From: Lachnospiraceae bacterium
Lineage (GTDB): Bacteria; Bacillota; Clostridia; Lachnospirales; Lachnospiraceae
Assembly (NCBI GenBank): GCA_003862155.1
Contig: QOUV01000002.1
Coordinates: forward strand, 1 to 64,000
Reading direction: 5' to 3'
Length of the DNA: 64,000 bases
This document shows, one piece after another, positions 1 to 7,977 of the stretch (position 1 is its first letter; each line of letters opens with the position of its first letter). Position numbers and translations under genes: made by a program. The notes beneath the pieces were generated by a model, which saw only the letters and a program-made list of their open reading frames with translations, ran no database searches and had not been told where the DNA came from.

Positions 1-120
1 AGAAACTGCACGAAAAGATGAATGAAATATCAAAAATCCATGCATCTATTATACCCTATATTGAGCCAGAAATCGCGTATTTTAGGCAATTTTTAAAGAT
101 TTTTTGCTAATCAGCAGACA

Positions 121-1536
121 CTAATTAAGCCCTAGTGCAGCCATATCGTTGTCTCTTATAAAGCTGCAGACTTTCGCAAAAACGATAAGCCCCATCTTAA
201 GGATCGCACCATTTTTTTCAAAGAGCGGGATAAACTGGTCCGGGAAGATAAGCCCGAGTTTTTTGTCGTAGATACGGACGAGGGCTTCAGCTGAACTTAT
301 ACGACCGAGCGAGTTATCGAAGATTGGCTGATAGTACACACGGACTCCGCCGTTTTCAAGTGCATTGAAAATACTCTTATAGAACTCTGATTTCCTGATG
401 GTCTTTGCGATGTCATCAGAAGATATAGGGGAGAATTGTGGCTTATCACATTTCGGATCATCGACTGCATCGGAGACAGACTCGAGCATCTCCTGCGGGC
501 TGTAAAACCTGGCGGATTCATCACAGGTCACGATGCGGTAAGAGAGATCCACCTGAGCATCGTCAAGTGAGCGCTCCTTAGATGTTACATCATTTACGAG
601 GACCTCGTCAATCATATAATAACTCTGATTCTCCGGAACTATTGCAAAAAGTCCTGCGTGGAGATAGAAGGTCCTCTGCTCTTTTTTCTTCAGATCGACT
701 CCGATCTGTCGTAAAAGTTCGTCTGTATTTTCTCTGCCGTAGGTGGCCAGAACAGAGCTGTAATTCTGGATCTTGATGAAAAATACCTTGAACGGACTGC
801 CTGACATAATCCGCTCTCTCATGTATTTGTAGAAGCCATTCGGATTGAATGTAGAGGTCTTGGTCTCTTTGTTGTCCTCAGTGCTTACAAATACCACGTA
901 CATGATCACGAGACCGGAAGAAAATCCGAGGTTCATGATAAGCCTGCCAGGTTTGAAATAAACCTGGTAAGCTGAGACACAGGTTATCATTGCAAGCGAA
1001 AGATAGATACCTGCTCTTACTTTTCCAATGATGTAGTTCCTGCCCCTTGCGATAGTTATCGCACAGATGGCAAGCTCGACAATCATATAAGGGTATATGA
1101 TATAGTAATACAACCGGCCACGGAAGAATCCTGCGCTATCGATTTTAAAGACAACGTTTGTGAAGAGGTTGGCAATAAGAAAAACATTGGCTATAGCGCA
1201 GGGAATGAAATCGTATGGCTTCAGCTTGAAAAACAGTCTTCTTTTTTCGAAGGAGAAGAATCTCAGGAAAATATGCAGGGATGCCATGAAGAAAAATATC
1301 AGAGCAAAATAAACGGTGTTTATAAAGATCTGAAATCCAATAAACTTTCCCTTCGCATAATTATCAAGAAGCGAGGCAATAAAGTCTGATGCTATAAGGG
1401 CGATCTGAGTCCCTATAGTGTGCAGAAACAGTCGTGTGCTTTTCGATGGGAGCAGTTTTGATGCTTTGATGTCAATCAGGAGAAGTACAGTCATTAAAAG
1501 TGAAATTACTTCGAAATCAAATGACCACTTATACAT
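121..1536 (-). CDS. membrane protein with degenerate GGDEF and truncated EAL domain
   Basis: The N-terminal ~210 residues hold six or seven hydrophobic segments. A degenerate GGDEF-like domain follows (~235-370); where the active-site motif should be it reads LHAGLFAIVPEN, so no cyclase activity is expected. The last ~80 residues begin an EAL phosphodiesterase domain (YYQPIFD, then SAEALVR), but the frame stops before most of the catalytic residues. The 120 bases beyond the stop do not resume a recognisable EAL domain, so this is probably a truncated gene. I place the start at 1536 because GGGAGG (1545-1550) sits 8 bases before that ATG; the in-frame ATG at 1563 overlaps the upstream pepT stop and would put the RBS inside the gene. 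It is likely co-transcribed with pepT. Any remaining role would be sensory or c-di-GMP binding. Confidence 0.6.
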   Translation of the reverse strand: MYKWSFDFEVISLLMTVLLLIDIKASKLLPSKSTRLFLHTIGTQIALIASDFIASLLDNYAKGKFIGFQIFINTVYFALIFFFMASLHIFLRFFSFEKRRLFFKLKPYDFIPCAIANVFLIANLFTNVVFKIDSAGFFRGRLYYYIIYPYMIVELAICAITIARGRNYIIGKVRAGIYLSLAMITCVSAYQVYFKPGRLIMNLGFSSGLVIMYVVFVSTEDNKETKTSTFNPNGFYKYMRERIMSGSPFKVFFIKIQNYSSVLATYGRENTDELLRQIGVDLKKKEQRTFYLHAGLFAIVPENQSYYMIDEVLVNDVTSKERSLDDAQVDLSYRIVTCDESARFYSPQEMLESVSDAVDDPKCDKPQFSPISSDDIAKTIRKSEFYKSIFNALENGGVRVYYQPIFDNSLGRISSAEALVRIYDKKLGLIFPDQFIPLFEKNGAILKMGLIVFAKVCSFIRDNDMAALGLN

Positions 1537-1559
1537 ATAGCCAACCTCCCAAAAAAATA

Positions 1560-2771
1560 TCATAGCGGATTCCTCATCAGGTACTTTATAATCCTGACTT
1601 CGTCCTGCATACCTTCGAGAGTGCAGTGCTCAAATGGCCCATGGAAGCCATATCCACCGGTCCCTAAATTCGGACATGGAAGCCCTTTGAATGAAAGCTG
1701 GGCGCCATCTGTCCCGCCCCTGACCGGCCTGCTTAAAGGCTCAAGTCCTATCGAGCGGATAGCTTCCCTGGCTGCTTCGATTACGTCTTCGTGATCTTTC
1801 ATTACCTCGATCATGTTCTGGTACTCATCTGTGATAGTCAGATCTGCGGTCCCTTCCCCGTATCTCTGATTCATCAAATCGGCAGCAGAAGTCATAAACT
1901 TCTTTCTCGCTTTAAATGACTCGCTGTCATGGTCGCGTATGATATAATCGAGCTCTGCCTTTTCGCAACTGCCCTTAATATCCGTTAAGTAATAAAAACC
2001 TTCGCGCTTCTCCGTGTGTTCCGGTGACTCTGCCTGTGGCATAAGACTCTGGAATTCACATGCGATAGAAGCTGCATTCTTCATAATATCCTTCGCTTCG
2101 CCCGGATGAACGCTCTTTCCCTTGATCGTGACTTTGGCAGAGGCCGCATTGAAATTCTCATAGGCGACTTCGCCCTCGTAGTCGCCGTCTACTGTGTAGC
2201 CGTAGTCTGCCCTGCACTTCTCAAATGAAAAATGAACCGGTCCTTTGCCAATCTCCTCATCCGGAGTAAATACGATGTAAATATCTCCGTGTGGGACCTT
2301 CTCGCTGATGATCTCTGATACAGCTGTCATGATCTCGGCGTCTCCGGCCTTATCGTCTGCGCCAAGGAGAGAAGTGCCGTCAGTAGTGATAAGTGTGCGT
2401 CCCTTAAGGTCTAAAAGATCCGGGAAATCTTTCGTGGAAAGCGTAGCACCGCTTCCCTTAAGCAATATATCTTTTCCGTCGTAATTCTCGAAAACCTGCG
2501 GATGTACGTTCTGCCCGTTGAAATCCGGGGCAGTATCCATATGCGAGATAAATGCGACGGCCTTTTTTCCTGCGAATTCAGGTGAGGCCGGCAGATGTCC
2601 ATAAACATATCCCTTCTCTGTGCTGACTTCCGGAACACCGATCTCTTTAAGCTCCTTCTCTAAAACAGCGGCGAGGTCGAGCTGCCTCTTCGTACTCGGT
2701 GTCTCTTTGGCGCCTTCTTCTGATGTAGTCCACACTGAGACATATTTAAAAAAACGGTCTAGTAGTGTCAT
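1560..2771 (-). CDS. pepT: peptidase T (tripeptide aminopeptidase), copy 1
   Basis: This is a cytosolic M20-family metallopeptidase that removes the N-terminal residue from tripeptides. At 403 residues it is the normal PepT length. The metal-binding and catalytic signatures are visible in order: SHMDTAPDFNG (~80), DGTSLLGADDKAG (~130), TPDEEIGKGP (~172), VDGDYEGE (~195) and the C-terminal GGTDGAQLSFKGLPCPNLG (~355). A second, very similar gene lies at 4959-6176 with an AGCS symporter between them. The stop codon overlaps the first possible ATG of the downstream gene. A promoter is readable at 2829-2858 and GGAAAG precedes the ATG. Family assignment is secure; substrate preference is inferred from the family. 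Confidence 0.95.
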   Translation of the reverse strand: MTLLDRFFKYVSVWTTSEEGAKETPSTKRQLDLAAVLEKELKEIGVPEVSTEKGYVYGHLPASPEFAGKKAVAFISHMDTAPDFNGQNVHPQVFENYDGKDILLKGSGATLSTKDFPDLLDLKGRTLITTDGTSLLGADDKAGDAEIMTAVSEIISEKVPHGDIYIVFTPDEEIGKGPVHFSFEKCRADYGYTVDGDYEGEVAYENFNAASAKVTIKGKSVHPGEAKDIMKNAASIACEFQSLMPQAESPEHTEKREGFYYLTDIKGSCEKAELDYIIRDHDSESFKARKKFMTSAADLMNQRYGEGTADLTITDEYQNMIEVMKDHEDVIEAAREAIRSIGLEPLSRPVRGGTDGAQLSFKGLPCPNLGTGGYGFHGPFEHCTLEGMQDEVRIIKYLMRNPL

Positions 2772-2828
2772 GTCTTTCCTTTCGCTTTTTCTTTCCTTTA
2801 CTGAAACTATCTATAATTATTCATCATC

Positions 2829-2858
2829 AGTATAACATATTTCTACTAATAAAATCAA
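2829..2858 (-). promoter_or_regulatory. sigma-A-type promoter for pepT copy 1
   Basis: On the minus strand TTGATT (2853-2858) is separated by 18 bases from TATACT (2829-2834), about 55 bases upstream of the pepT ATG. Both hexamers are close to consensus. Seen in sequence; activity is inferred. Confidence 0.6.
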
Positions 2859-2994
2859 AAATTAGAAAGACTTAATAAACTGCTTCTGCCCGCCTGCAGA
2901 GCGGGATTAAAAATAATAAATTTTTTATTAAATAATTATTGAGACGGGAGTTTGATACCTAAATACGGTAGTTAACGAGTTATAGATATTTTTT

Positions 2995-3018
2995 AGAGAC
3001 CTTCGGGCCTCTTTTTTG
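2995..3018 (+). terminator. intrinsic terminator with TTCG loop, no known upstream gene
   Basis: AGAGACC and GGCCTCT pair around a TTCG tetraloop with one mismatch, followed by six T. It reads on the plus strand only. No plus-strand gene ends here, so it terminates an unidentified short transcript from 2860-2990 or read-through. The rest of 2860-3080 is AT-rich and holds nothing else I can name. Confidence 0.6.
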
Positions 3019-3080
3019 TTGCAAATAAGCCATTTCTGGTTGTCAGATTTTTGGTCCGCACCCCCTTAGGATATTTCTCA

Positions 3081-3109
3081 TTGACAATCAAATCCTAAAT
3101 GCTTAAAAT
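3081..3109 (+). promoter_or_regulatory. promoter of the AGCS symporter
   Basis: TTGACA (3081-3086), a 17-base spacer and TAAAAT (3104-3109). Transcription would begin near 3116, giving a leader of about 145 nt before the symporter ATG. Confidence 0.7.
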
Positions 3110-3171
3110 ATCTACTTAATAAAGATTTTACATAGATTCATTCAGCTTATAAAAATAAACGATATTTGAAG

Positions 3172-3203
3172 GACGATGGTGTCATTTGCCATGGTCTTTT
3201 TTT
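3172..3203 (+). terminator. terminator hairpin inside the symporter leader (possible attenuator)
   Basis: GACGATGG (3172-3179) pairs with CCATGGTC (3189-3196) with one mismatch, followed by seven T. It lies between the promoter at 3081-3109 and the coding start at 3261, so transcripts must read through it to express the symporter. That position suggests attenuation. I see no glycine-riboswitch or T-box consensus in the leader, so the signal is unknown. Confidence 0.5.
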
Positions 3204-3260
3204 GTTTTTTAGGGGCTGATTCGGATCAGACTGAAAAAGTGAAATGAAGGGAGCAAAATT

Positions 3261-4682
3261 ATGCATTTGTTAAACAGTATAGTCAGCTCAATCGACTCAT
3301 TTGTGTGGGGGCCGGTGATGCTGGTCCTCTTAGTCGGGACCGGAGTTTTCCTGACGTTTAGGACCGGATTTCGGTCCTGGAGAAACTTAGGCTATGCGCT
3401 TCACTCGGTACTCAGCAAGGAGGCAAGGACAAAAAACCGTGGAACCGGTGATGTATCGCCGTTCTCAGCGCTGATGACAGCGCTTGCAGCCACCATTGGA
3501 ACCGGAAATATCGTAGGTGTCGCTACTGCAATGTTCTCCGGTGGTCCTGGAGCATTGGTATGGATGTGGATTTCAGCCTGCTTCGGTCTGACCACGAAGT
3601 TCTCCGAGTGCATGCTCTCTATCAAATACCGTGAGGTCAACGAGCAGGGCGAGATGTCCGGCGGTCCTATGTATACGATGAAGAACGGCTTCAAAAATAA
3701 AACAGCCGGCCGCATTCTTGGCTTCCTGTTCGCACTTTTCGCCGTAATCGCTTCATTTGGAATCGGAAACCTCTCACAGGCAAACTCGATTTCAGGATCT
3801 CTTAAGGCCTCATTTCATGTACCTCTCTATGTGACTGGAATCATAATGACGATATTTACACTTCTTATCGTAGTCGGTGGTATCAAGAGTATTTCAAAAA
3901 TATCGACTGTTGTAGTACCTTCTATGGCTGTTTTTTATGTAGTAGCAGGCCTCATAGTAATCATCGTAAACTGGAGAAATGTTCCGGCTGGTCTTTATCA
4001 GATTTTTGTTATGGCATTTAATCCTAAGGCTGTCGGTGGCGGAATCATCGGAACAATAACTGTTTCAGTCATGAACGCGATGCGGTACGGTGTCGCGAGA
4101 GGATGCTTCTCAAATGAGGCAGGACTTGGTTCAGCTGCTATCACTGCATCAGCTGCTACTACAGATGACTGCGTAAGACAGGGATACATCAATATGACTG
4201 GTACCTTCTTTGATACTATTATCGTATGCTCTATAACAGGTATCGCTATTGCTTCATCAGGAGTCCTTGGAACTGTCGGAGCTGATGGTAAGCCGCTTCA
4301 GGGCGTCGACATCACGATTGCGGCATTTGAGTCGGCACTTGGCCCTGTCGGAAAATATCTCGTTTCTATCGGCATCATTCTGTTTGCTTTCTCGACAATC
4401 CTCGGTTGGGAGTATCACGGTGAGAAGGCCTTCGAATACCTGGTAAAGAACAACAGACCTGCGATCATGGCCTACAGAATAATTTTCTCACTTATCGTAT
4501 ACGTAGGCTGCACACAGGCTCTCGACCTCGTATGGAACATCTCAGATATCATGAATGCTCTGATGGCTGTCCCTAACCTTATCTGCCTGCTCGTCATGTC
4601 AAAGGAGATCAAGCAGGAGGTCGACCGATTCCAGCCGATACTTGAGAAGGAAAAGAAATTAAGAAAAAAGGCTAAAGCCTGA
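3261..4682 (+). CDS. sodium:alanine/glycine symporter, AGCS family
   Basis: A 473-residue polytopic membrane protein importing small neutral amino acids with Na+. Family signatures include FRTGFRSWRNLGYAL near the N-terminus, the loop ALAATIGTGNIVGVATA (~75) and GCFSNEAGLGSAAI (~280). About 11 hydrophobic segments are readable, the usual number. GAAGGGAG precedes the ATG. It is monocistronic, with its own promoter, a leader hairpin and a strong terminator at 4703-4756. Lying between two tripeptidase genes, it fits a peptide and amino-acid utilisation cluster. Alanine versus glycine specificity cannot be decided from sequence. Confidence 0.93.
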   Translation: MHLLNSIVSSIDSFVWGPVMLVLLVGTGVFLTFRTGFRSWRNLGYALHSVLSKEARTKNRGTGDVSPFSALMTALAATIGTGNIVGVATAMFSGGPGALVWMWISACFGLTTKFSECMLSIKYREVNEQGEMSGGPMYTMKNGFKNKTAGRILGFLFALFAVIASFGIGNLSQANSISGSLKASFHVPLYVTGIIMTIFTLLIVVGGIKSISKISTVVVPSMAVFYVVAGLIVIIVNWRNVPAGLYQIFVMAFNPKAVGGGIIGTITVSVMNAMRYGVARGCFSNEAGLGSAAITASAATTDDCVRQGYINMTGTFFDTIIVCSITGIAIASSGVLGTVGADGKPLQGVDITIAAFESALGPVGKYLVSIGIILFAFSTILGWEYHGEKAFEYLVKNNRPAIMAYRIIFSLIVYVGCTQALDLVWNISDIMNALMAVPNLICLLVMSKEIKQEVDRFQPILEKEKKLRKKAKA

Positions 4683-4702
4683 TTCAGGATAAACGAAAAA
4701 AA

Positions 4703-4756
4703 CAGGTCCATTTTTCACCTGAGGAAGGGGTGAGGGTGGACCTGCTTTTATTTTTT
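4703..4756 (+). terminator. terminator after the AGCS symporter
   Basis: CAGGTCCA (4703-4710) pairs perfectly with TGGACCTG (4737-4744); an inner CACCT/GGGTG stem extends the hairpin, and a T-rich run follows to 4756. A-rich sequence on the left makes it usable from the minus strand too. Confidence 0.8.
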
Positions 4757-4903
4757 AAATGAGATAGCTTTCCACAATCGCTGCCGCCAAAACAGATATA
4801 AATGCGATAACGACCATGCGCCGGGCAGAGAGCTCGTATCAGTCTCAACCGCTAGTGAGATGAGAAGCATATAGAAAGCTATCGCAATTGCTGCTTTCCA
4901 AGG
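4755..4903 (-). pseudogene. possible decayed membrane-protein fragment
   Basis: On the minus strand one frame reads a hydrophobic stretch (KPWKAAIAIAFYMLLISLAV). After a frame change, a second frame reads ELSARRMVVIAFISVLAAA and then IVESYLI before TAA at 4755-4757. Together they look like the C-terminal two transmembrane helices of a small membrane protein, perhaps SpoIIM-like. There is no start codon or RBS. The call is tentative; chance hydrophobicity is possible. The rest of the 4757-4958 gap shows nothing else. Confidence 0.25.
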
Positions 4904-4958
4904 CTTCCTGCTCCTGAAGCAACATCCATTTTAAGCCATGATGAGCAGGACGGACTCT

Positions 4959-6176
4959 TTATCTGGAAAGAGGATGTGTCATCAGATATTTGATGATTTT
5001 TACCTCTGTCTGCATGCCATCTACGGTGCAGTGCTCGAATGGTCCGTGGAATCCGTAGCCGCCTGTACCTAAATTCGGGCATGGCAGGCCTTTGAATGAG
5101 AGCTGCGCACCATCTGTTCCGCCTCTGACCGGGCGGCTGATAGGGGTAAGGCCTACGGAGCGGATTGCTTCGCGTGCTATATCTATTACATCAGAGTGGT
5201 CTTTCATAATTGAGATCATATTCTGATATTGGTCTGTTATCTGAAGATTTACGGTTCCTTCGCCGTATTTATGGTTTAAGAGAGAAGCTGCATCTTTCAT
5301 AAATCGCTTTCTGTTCTCAAACGAATCTGCGTCATGGTCACGGATTATGTAGCTTAGCTCTGCGTGCTCGCAGTTCCCACTCATATCGGTCAGATGATAG
5401 AAGCCCTCTCTGCCCTCGGTGTGCTCAGGCGTTTCAGCCTCAGGCAGCAGGCTCTGGAACTCGCAGGCAATGGAGGCAGCGTTTTTCATTATATCCTTTG
5501 CTTCGCCCGGGTGGACATTTTTTCCTGTAAAAATAAGATGCGCGCCTGCGGCATTGAAGTTCTCATAGACTACCTCACCCTCGTAATCTCCGTCTACTGT
5601 AAAACCGTAGTCTGCGCGGCATTTTTCAAAGGAAAATTGATCAGGGCCTTTTCCTATCTCCTCGTCAGGTGTGAAAACTATGTAGATGTCGCCATGTGGT
5701 GCTTTTTCTGCAATGATTTCCGATACGGCAGTCATTATCTCCGCGTCGCCTGCCTTGTCATCTGCACCCAGAAGTGAGGTACCGTCAGTCGTGATTAGGG
5801 TGCGGCCTTTAAGAGTTTTAAGCTCTGGGAAATCTTTGACTGAAAGAGTGGCTCCGCTTCCCTTAAGTATTACATCGTTTCCGTCGTAGTTTTCTATTAT
5901 CTGCGGGTGCACGTCTTTGCCGTTGAAGTCTGGAGCTGTGTCCATATGCGAGATGAAGGCGACGGATTTGTGTCCATTAAACTCCTCAGTGGCAGGGAGA
6001 TGAGCGTAGACATAGCCTGATTCAGTGCTTACATCATCAATTCCTGCTTCGCGGAGTTCGCTTTCCAGAATCTTCGCCAGCTCGAGCTGTCTTGCCGTGC
6101 TGGGTACAGTGTCAGAGTCCTCGTCTGAAGTCGTCCAGACGCTTATGTATTTTAAAAATCTGTCAAGTAGTGTCAT
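4959..6176 (-). CDS. pepT: peptidase T (tripeptide aminopeptidase), copy 2
   Basis: A 405-residue M20 metallopeptidase with the same ordered signatures as the copy at 1560-2771: SHMDTAPDFNGK, DGTSLLGADDKAGDAE, TPDEEIGKGP, VDGDYEGEVVYE and GGTDGAQLSFKGLPCPNLG. Aligned by eye the two proteins are identical over the large majority of positions, so they are paralogues from duplication or transfer, and both look intact. AGAAAGGAAC precedes the ATG. The region directly upstream carries the 52-bp-period inverted-repeat element (6232-6322), which may affect its expression. Confidence 0.95.
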   Translation of the reverse strand: MTLLDRFLKYISVWTTSDEDSDTVPSTARQLELAKILESELREAGIDDVSTESGYVYAHLPATEEFNGHKSVAFISHMDTAPDFNGKDVHPQIIENYDGNDVILKGSGATLSVKDFPELKTLKGRTLITTDGTSLLGADDKAGDAEIMTAVSEIIAEKAPHGDIYIVFTPDEEIGKGPDQFSFEKCRADYGFTVDGDYEGEVVYENFNAAGAHLIFTGKNVHPGEAKDIMKNAASIACEFQSLLPEAETPEHTEGREGFYHLTDMSGNCEHAELSYIIRDHDADSFENRKRFMKDAASLLNHKYGEGTVNLQITDQYQNMISIMKDHSDVIDIAREAIRSVGLTPISRPVRGGTDGAQLSFKGLPCPNLGTGGYGFHGPFEHCTVDGMQTEVKIIKYLMTHPLSR

Positions 6177-6231
6177 TTTGGGTTCCTTTCTGGGTACTTT
6201 TTGATTTTATGGACTGGGCTCTGACGGTAAT

Positions 6232-6322
6232 TTACGGACTCATTTATAGAATCACTTCTTAGTCCGTAATCCTGGCCCGATTATTACGTACCAAAAAGTG
6301 GCGATCTAAAAACGGTACGTAA
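6232..6322. repeat. 52-bp-period inverted-repeat element, two units
   Basis: TTACGGACT (6232-6240), 20 bases, AGTCCGTAA (6261-6269), 14 bases, TTACGTACC (6284-6292), 21 bases, GGTACGTAA (6314-6322). The half-site sequences, the 20/14 spacing and the period match the larger array at 50370-50667. It lies between copy 2 of pepT and the 3-hydroxyacyl-CoA dehydrogenase. Function unknown. Confidence 0.8.
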
Positions 6323-6329
6323 AGAAGTC

Positions 6330-7289
6330 TCAGTTCCACTTGTAAAAGCCTTCACCGCTTGCCATGCCGAGCTTTCCCTCGTCGATGTATTTCTGGAGGA
6401 TGGCCTTCATACCTTTGAAGTTATACGGCAGCATCATCTTGCGGAGGACAGGAGTTAAAAGTCCCGGTACCTTCTGGTACTGTTCGACTATGTTCATCGC
6501 GGTGGTGAGACCTACGGTGTCGAGAACCTCGAAAGGTCCTTTCGGTGAGCCGGTGCCGTGCTTCCATGCCAGGTCTATGCTCTTCGGATCGGAGACTCCG
6601 TTTGCGTAGAGATCGAGTCCCGAGAGCAGGAAAGGTACAAGCATCGAGTTCAGCAGATAGCCGCTCTTTTCTTTTTCAACAGGGAGTGCGATCATTCGAA
6701 TGTCGTTCGCAAAGCTTATTACTTTGTCAAAATACTTTCTGCCTGTCTGCCCTGAAGACATGACTTCAGCAGTGTTGTTTTTCCAGATTGAATTCGCAAA
6801 ATGAAGCGCAAGGTATTTTTCTGGTCTTTCTGTGTACTTCGCGAAAGTGCTTGGAAGCAGGGTCGAAGAGTTCGTGACGAGGATTGTCTTCTCAGGAAGA
6901 AGTGGTGCAATTTTCTTGTAAAAATCAATTTTTGCAGTCTCATTCTCTGCCATCGACTCGATGACTATGTCGGCGTCGCTTACGGCTTTTTTCATATCGA
7001 GCTCGAGCTTTATGCCGTTGTAAGCGTCCTCAACCTTCTTCAGGCAGGCATCTTTGTCAAAATCGTCCGAATTTGCGATTCCCGCGCACCAGGCTCCGGT
7101 GCCGTCAGCCATCCCATCGATAGCGTCAATATAAGCGGCATGTACTTTGTCAAGCTTTGGCTGGGTGCGTCCTATGCTTCCCTGGCTCCTGAGCCATATA
7201 GTCACATCAAATCCACAGTATGCACACTGAAAAGCAATCTGACTTCCAAGTACGCCTCCGCCGGCAACAACAATTTTTTTAATGTCCAT
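6330..7289 (-). CDS. 3-hydroxyacyl-CoA dehydrogenase family protein
   Basis: NAD-dependent oxidoreductase of the 3-hydroxyacyl/3-hydroxybutyryl-CoA dehydrogenase family. The N-terminus begins IKKIVVAGGGVLGSQIA, the Rossmann GxGxxG motif. VTNSSTLLPS (~150) and the LALHFANSIWKN segment hold the expected catalytic Ser/His region, with His in place. The C-terminal helical domain includes KGPFEVLDTVGLTTAM. The start at 7289 is chosen because AGGAGG lies 4-5 bases upstream; an earlier in-frame ATG would place that RBS inside the gene. At 319 residues it is longer than the ~280-residue clostridial Hbd. No thiolase or crotonase is adjacent, so a role in butyrate formation is not established here. Confidence 0.85.
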   Translation of the reverse strand: MDIKKIVVAGGGVLGSQIAFQCAYCGFDVTIWLRSQGSIGRTQPKLDKVHAAYIDAIDGMADGTGAWCAGIANSDDFDKDACLKKVEDAYNGIKLELDMKKAVSDADIVIESMAENETAKIDFYKKIAPLLPEKTILVTNSSTLLPSTFAKYTERPEKYLALHFANSIWKNNTAEVMSSGQTGRKYFDKVISFANDIRMIALPVEKEKSGYLLNSMLVPFLLSGLDLYANGVSDPKSIDLAWKHGTGSPKGPFEVLDTVGLTTAMNIVEQYQKVPGLLTPVLRKMMLPYNFKGMKAILQKYIDEGKLGMASGEGFYKWN

Positions 7290-7353
7290 AAAAGCCTCCT
7301 TTTTATTAGGGTCATAAGTTACGCTCATTGTTCCAGTTCATCACGTATATTTT

Positions 7354-7876
7354 TCAGTTGTCGTCTCTGCCGCCAAATAAAAGCAGCAGCCTGAGAAGCT
7401 GAAGGATTGATGAGGCGGCACCTGCTACATATGTCAGGGCAGCGGCAACAAGTACTTTACGGGCCATTTTTAACTCTTCTGGATCAACGATATTGTATGC
7501 CTTTAGTGCTACAAGTGCTCTGTGTGAAGCGTTGAATTCAACGGGCAGTGTAACCAGCTGAAACAGCACAGCAAGTGAAAAGCAGATGATTCCGGCCTGG
7601 ATCATGATATATCCAGTGTGGCTGTTTATGAAAAGTCCGATGATGATAAGCGGCCATGAAATCGTAGAGCCGAAGTTTACTACCGGAACCATGCCTGTTC
7701 GAAGTCTTAACGCCGCGTATCCTTCCTTATCCTGCATTGCGTGTCCACACTCATGCGCGGCTACCGCAATTGCAGCTATGCTTCCTGACGTGTGCCGACG
7801 CAAGCAGACAGATGGCTGCGCCAATAATTACCAGGATGTAGGTGTAGTCCCAAAAACCATTTAAACCGTAGTACAT
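7354..7876 (-). pseudogene. YugP-type neutral zinc metallopeptidase, internal deletion with frameshift
   Basis: An ATG at 7876 with RBS AGAGGAAG begins MYYG, then DYTYILVIIGAAICLLASAH, the normal membrane N-terminus of the YugP-like Zn-peptidase family (usually ~230 residues). Within about 10 codons the sequence jumps, in another frame, to GSIAAIAVAAHECGHAMQ, which carries the HExxH zinc site, and then runs normally through three transmembrane segments to the C-terminus. Roughly 60-70 codons between the two parts are missing by comparison with the remembered family layout. Read from 7876 the frame stops shortly after the junction; the downstream part can be read alone only from a TTG without an RBS. 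I conclude the gene is broken. Confidence 0.75.
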
Positions 7877-7977
7877 TTTTCTTCCTCTTTTCTTTATTAT
7901 TTTGGGTAATTACATACATATTCCAGCAAATCCTGTTTCTGTATGTCAGTCAACTGGAATTCTTACGTACAGCTGCC

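Noticed and set aside
1-120. Continuation of the EAL domain past the stop at 121
   Set aside because: None of the three minus-strand frames shows EAL motifs; only a TATAAT-like hexamer is visible.
2860-3260. Glycine riboswitch ahead of the AGCS symporter
   Set aside because: No glycine aptamer core motifs could be found; only promoter and terminator hairpins are visible.
7354-7824. Intact short Zn-protease
   Set aside because: The only start is a TTG without RBS, and the true N-terminus is present upstream in another frame with its own RBS.
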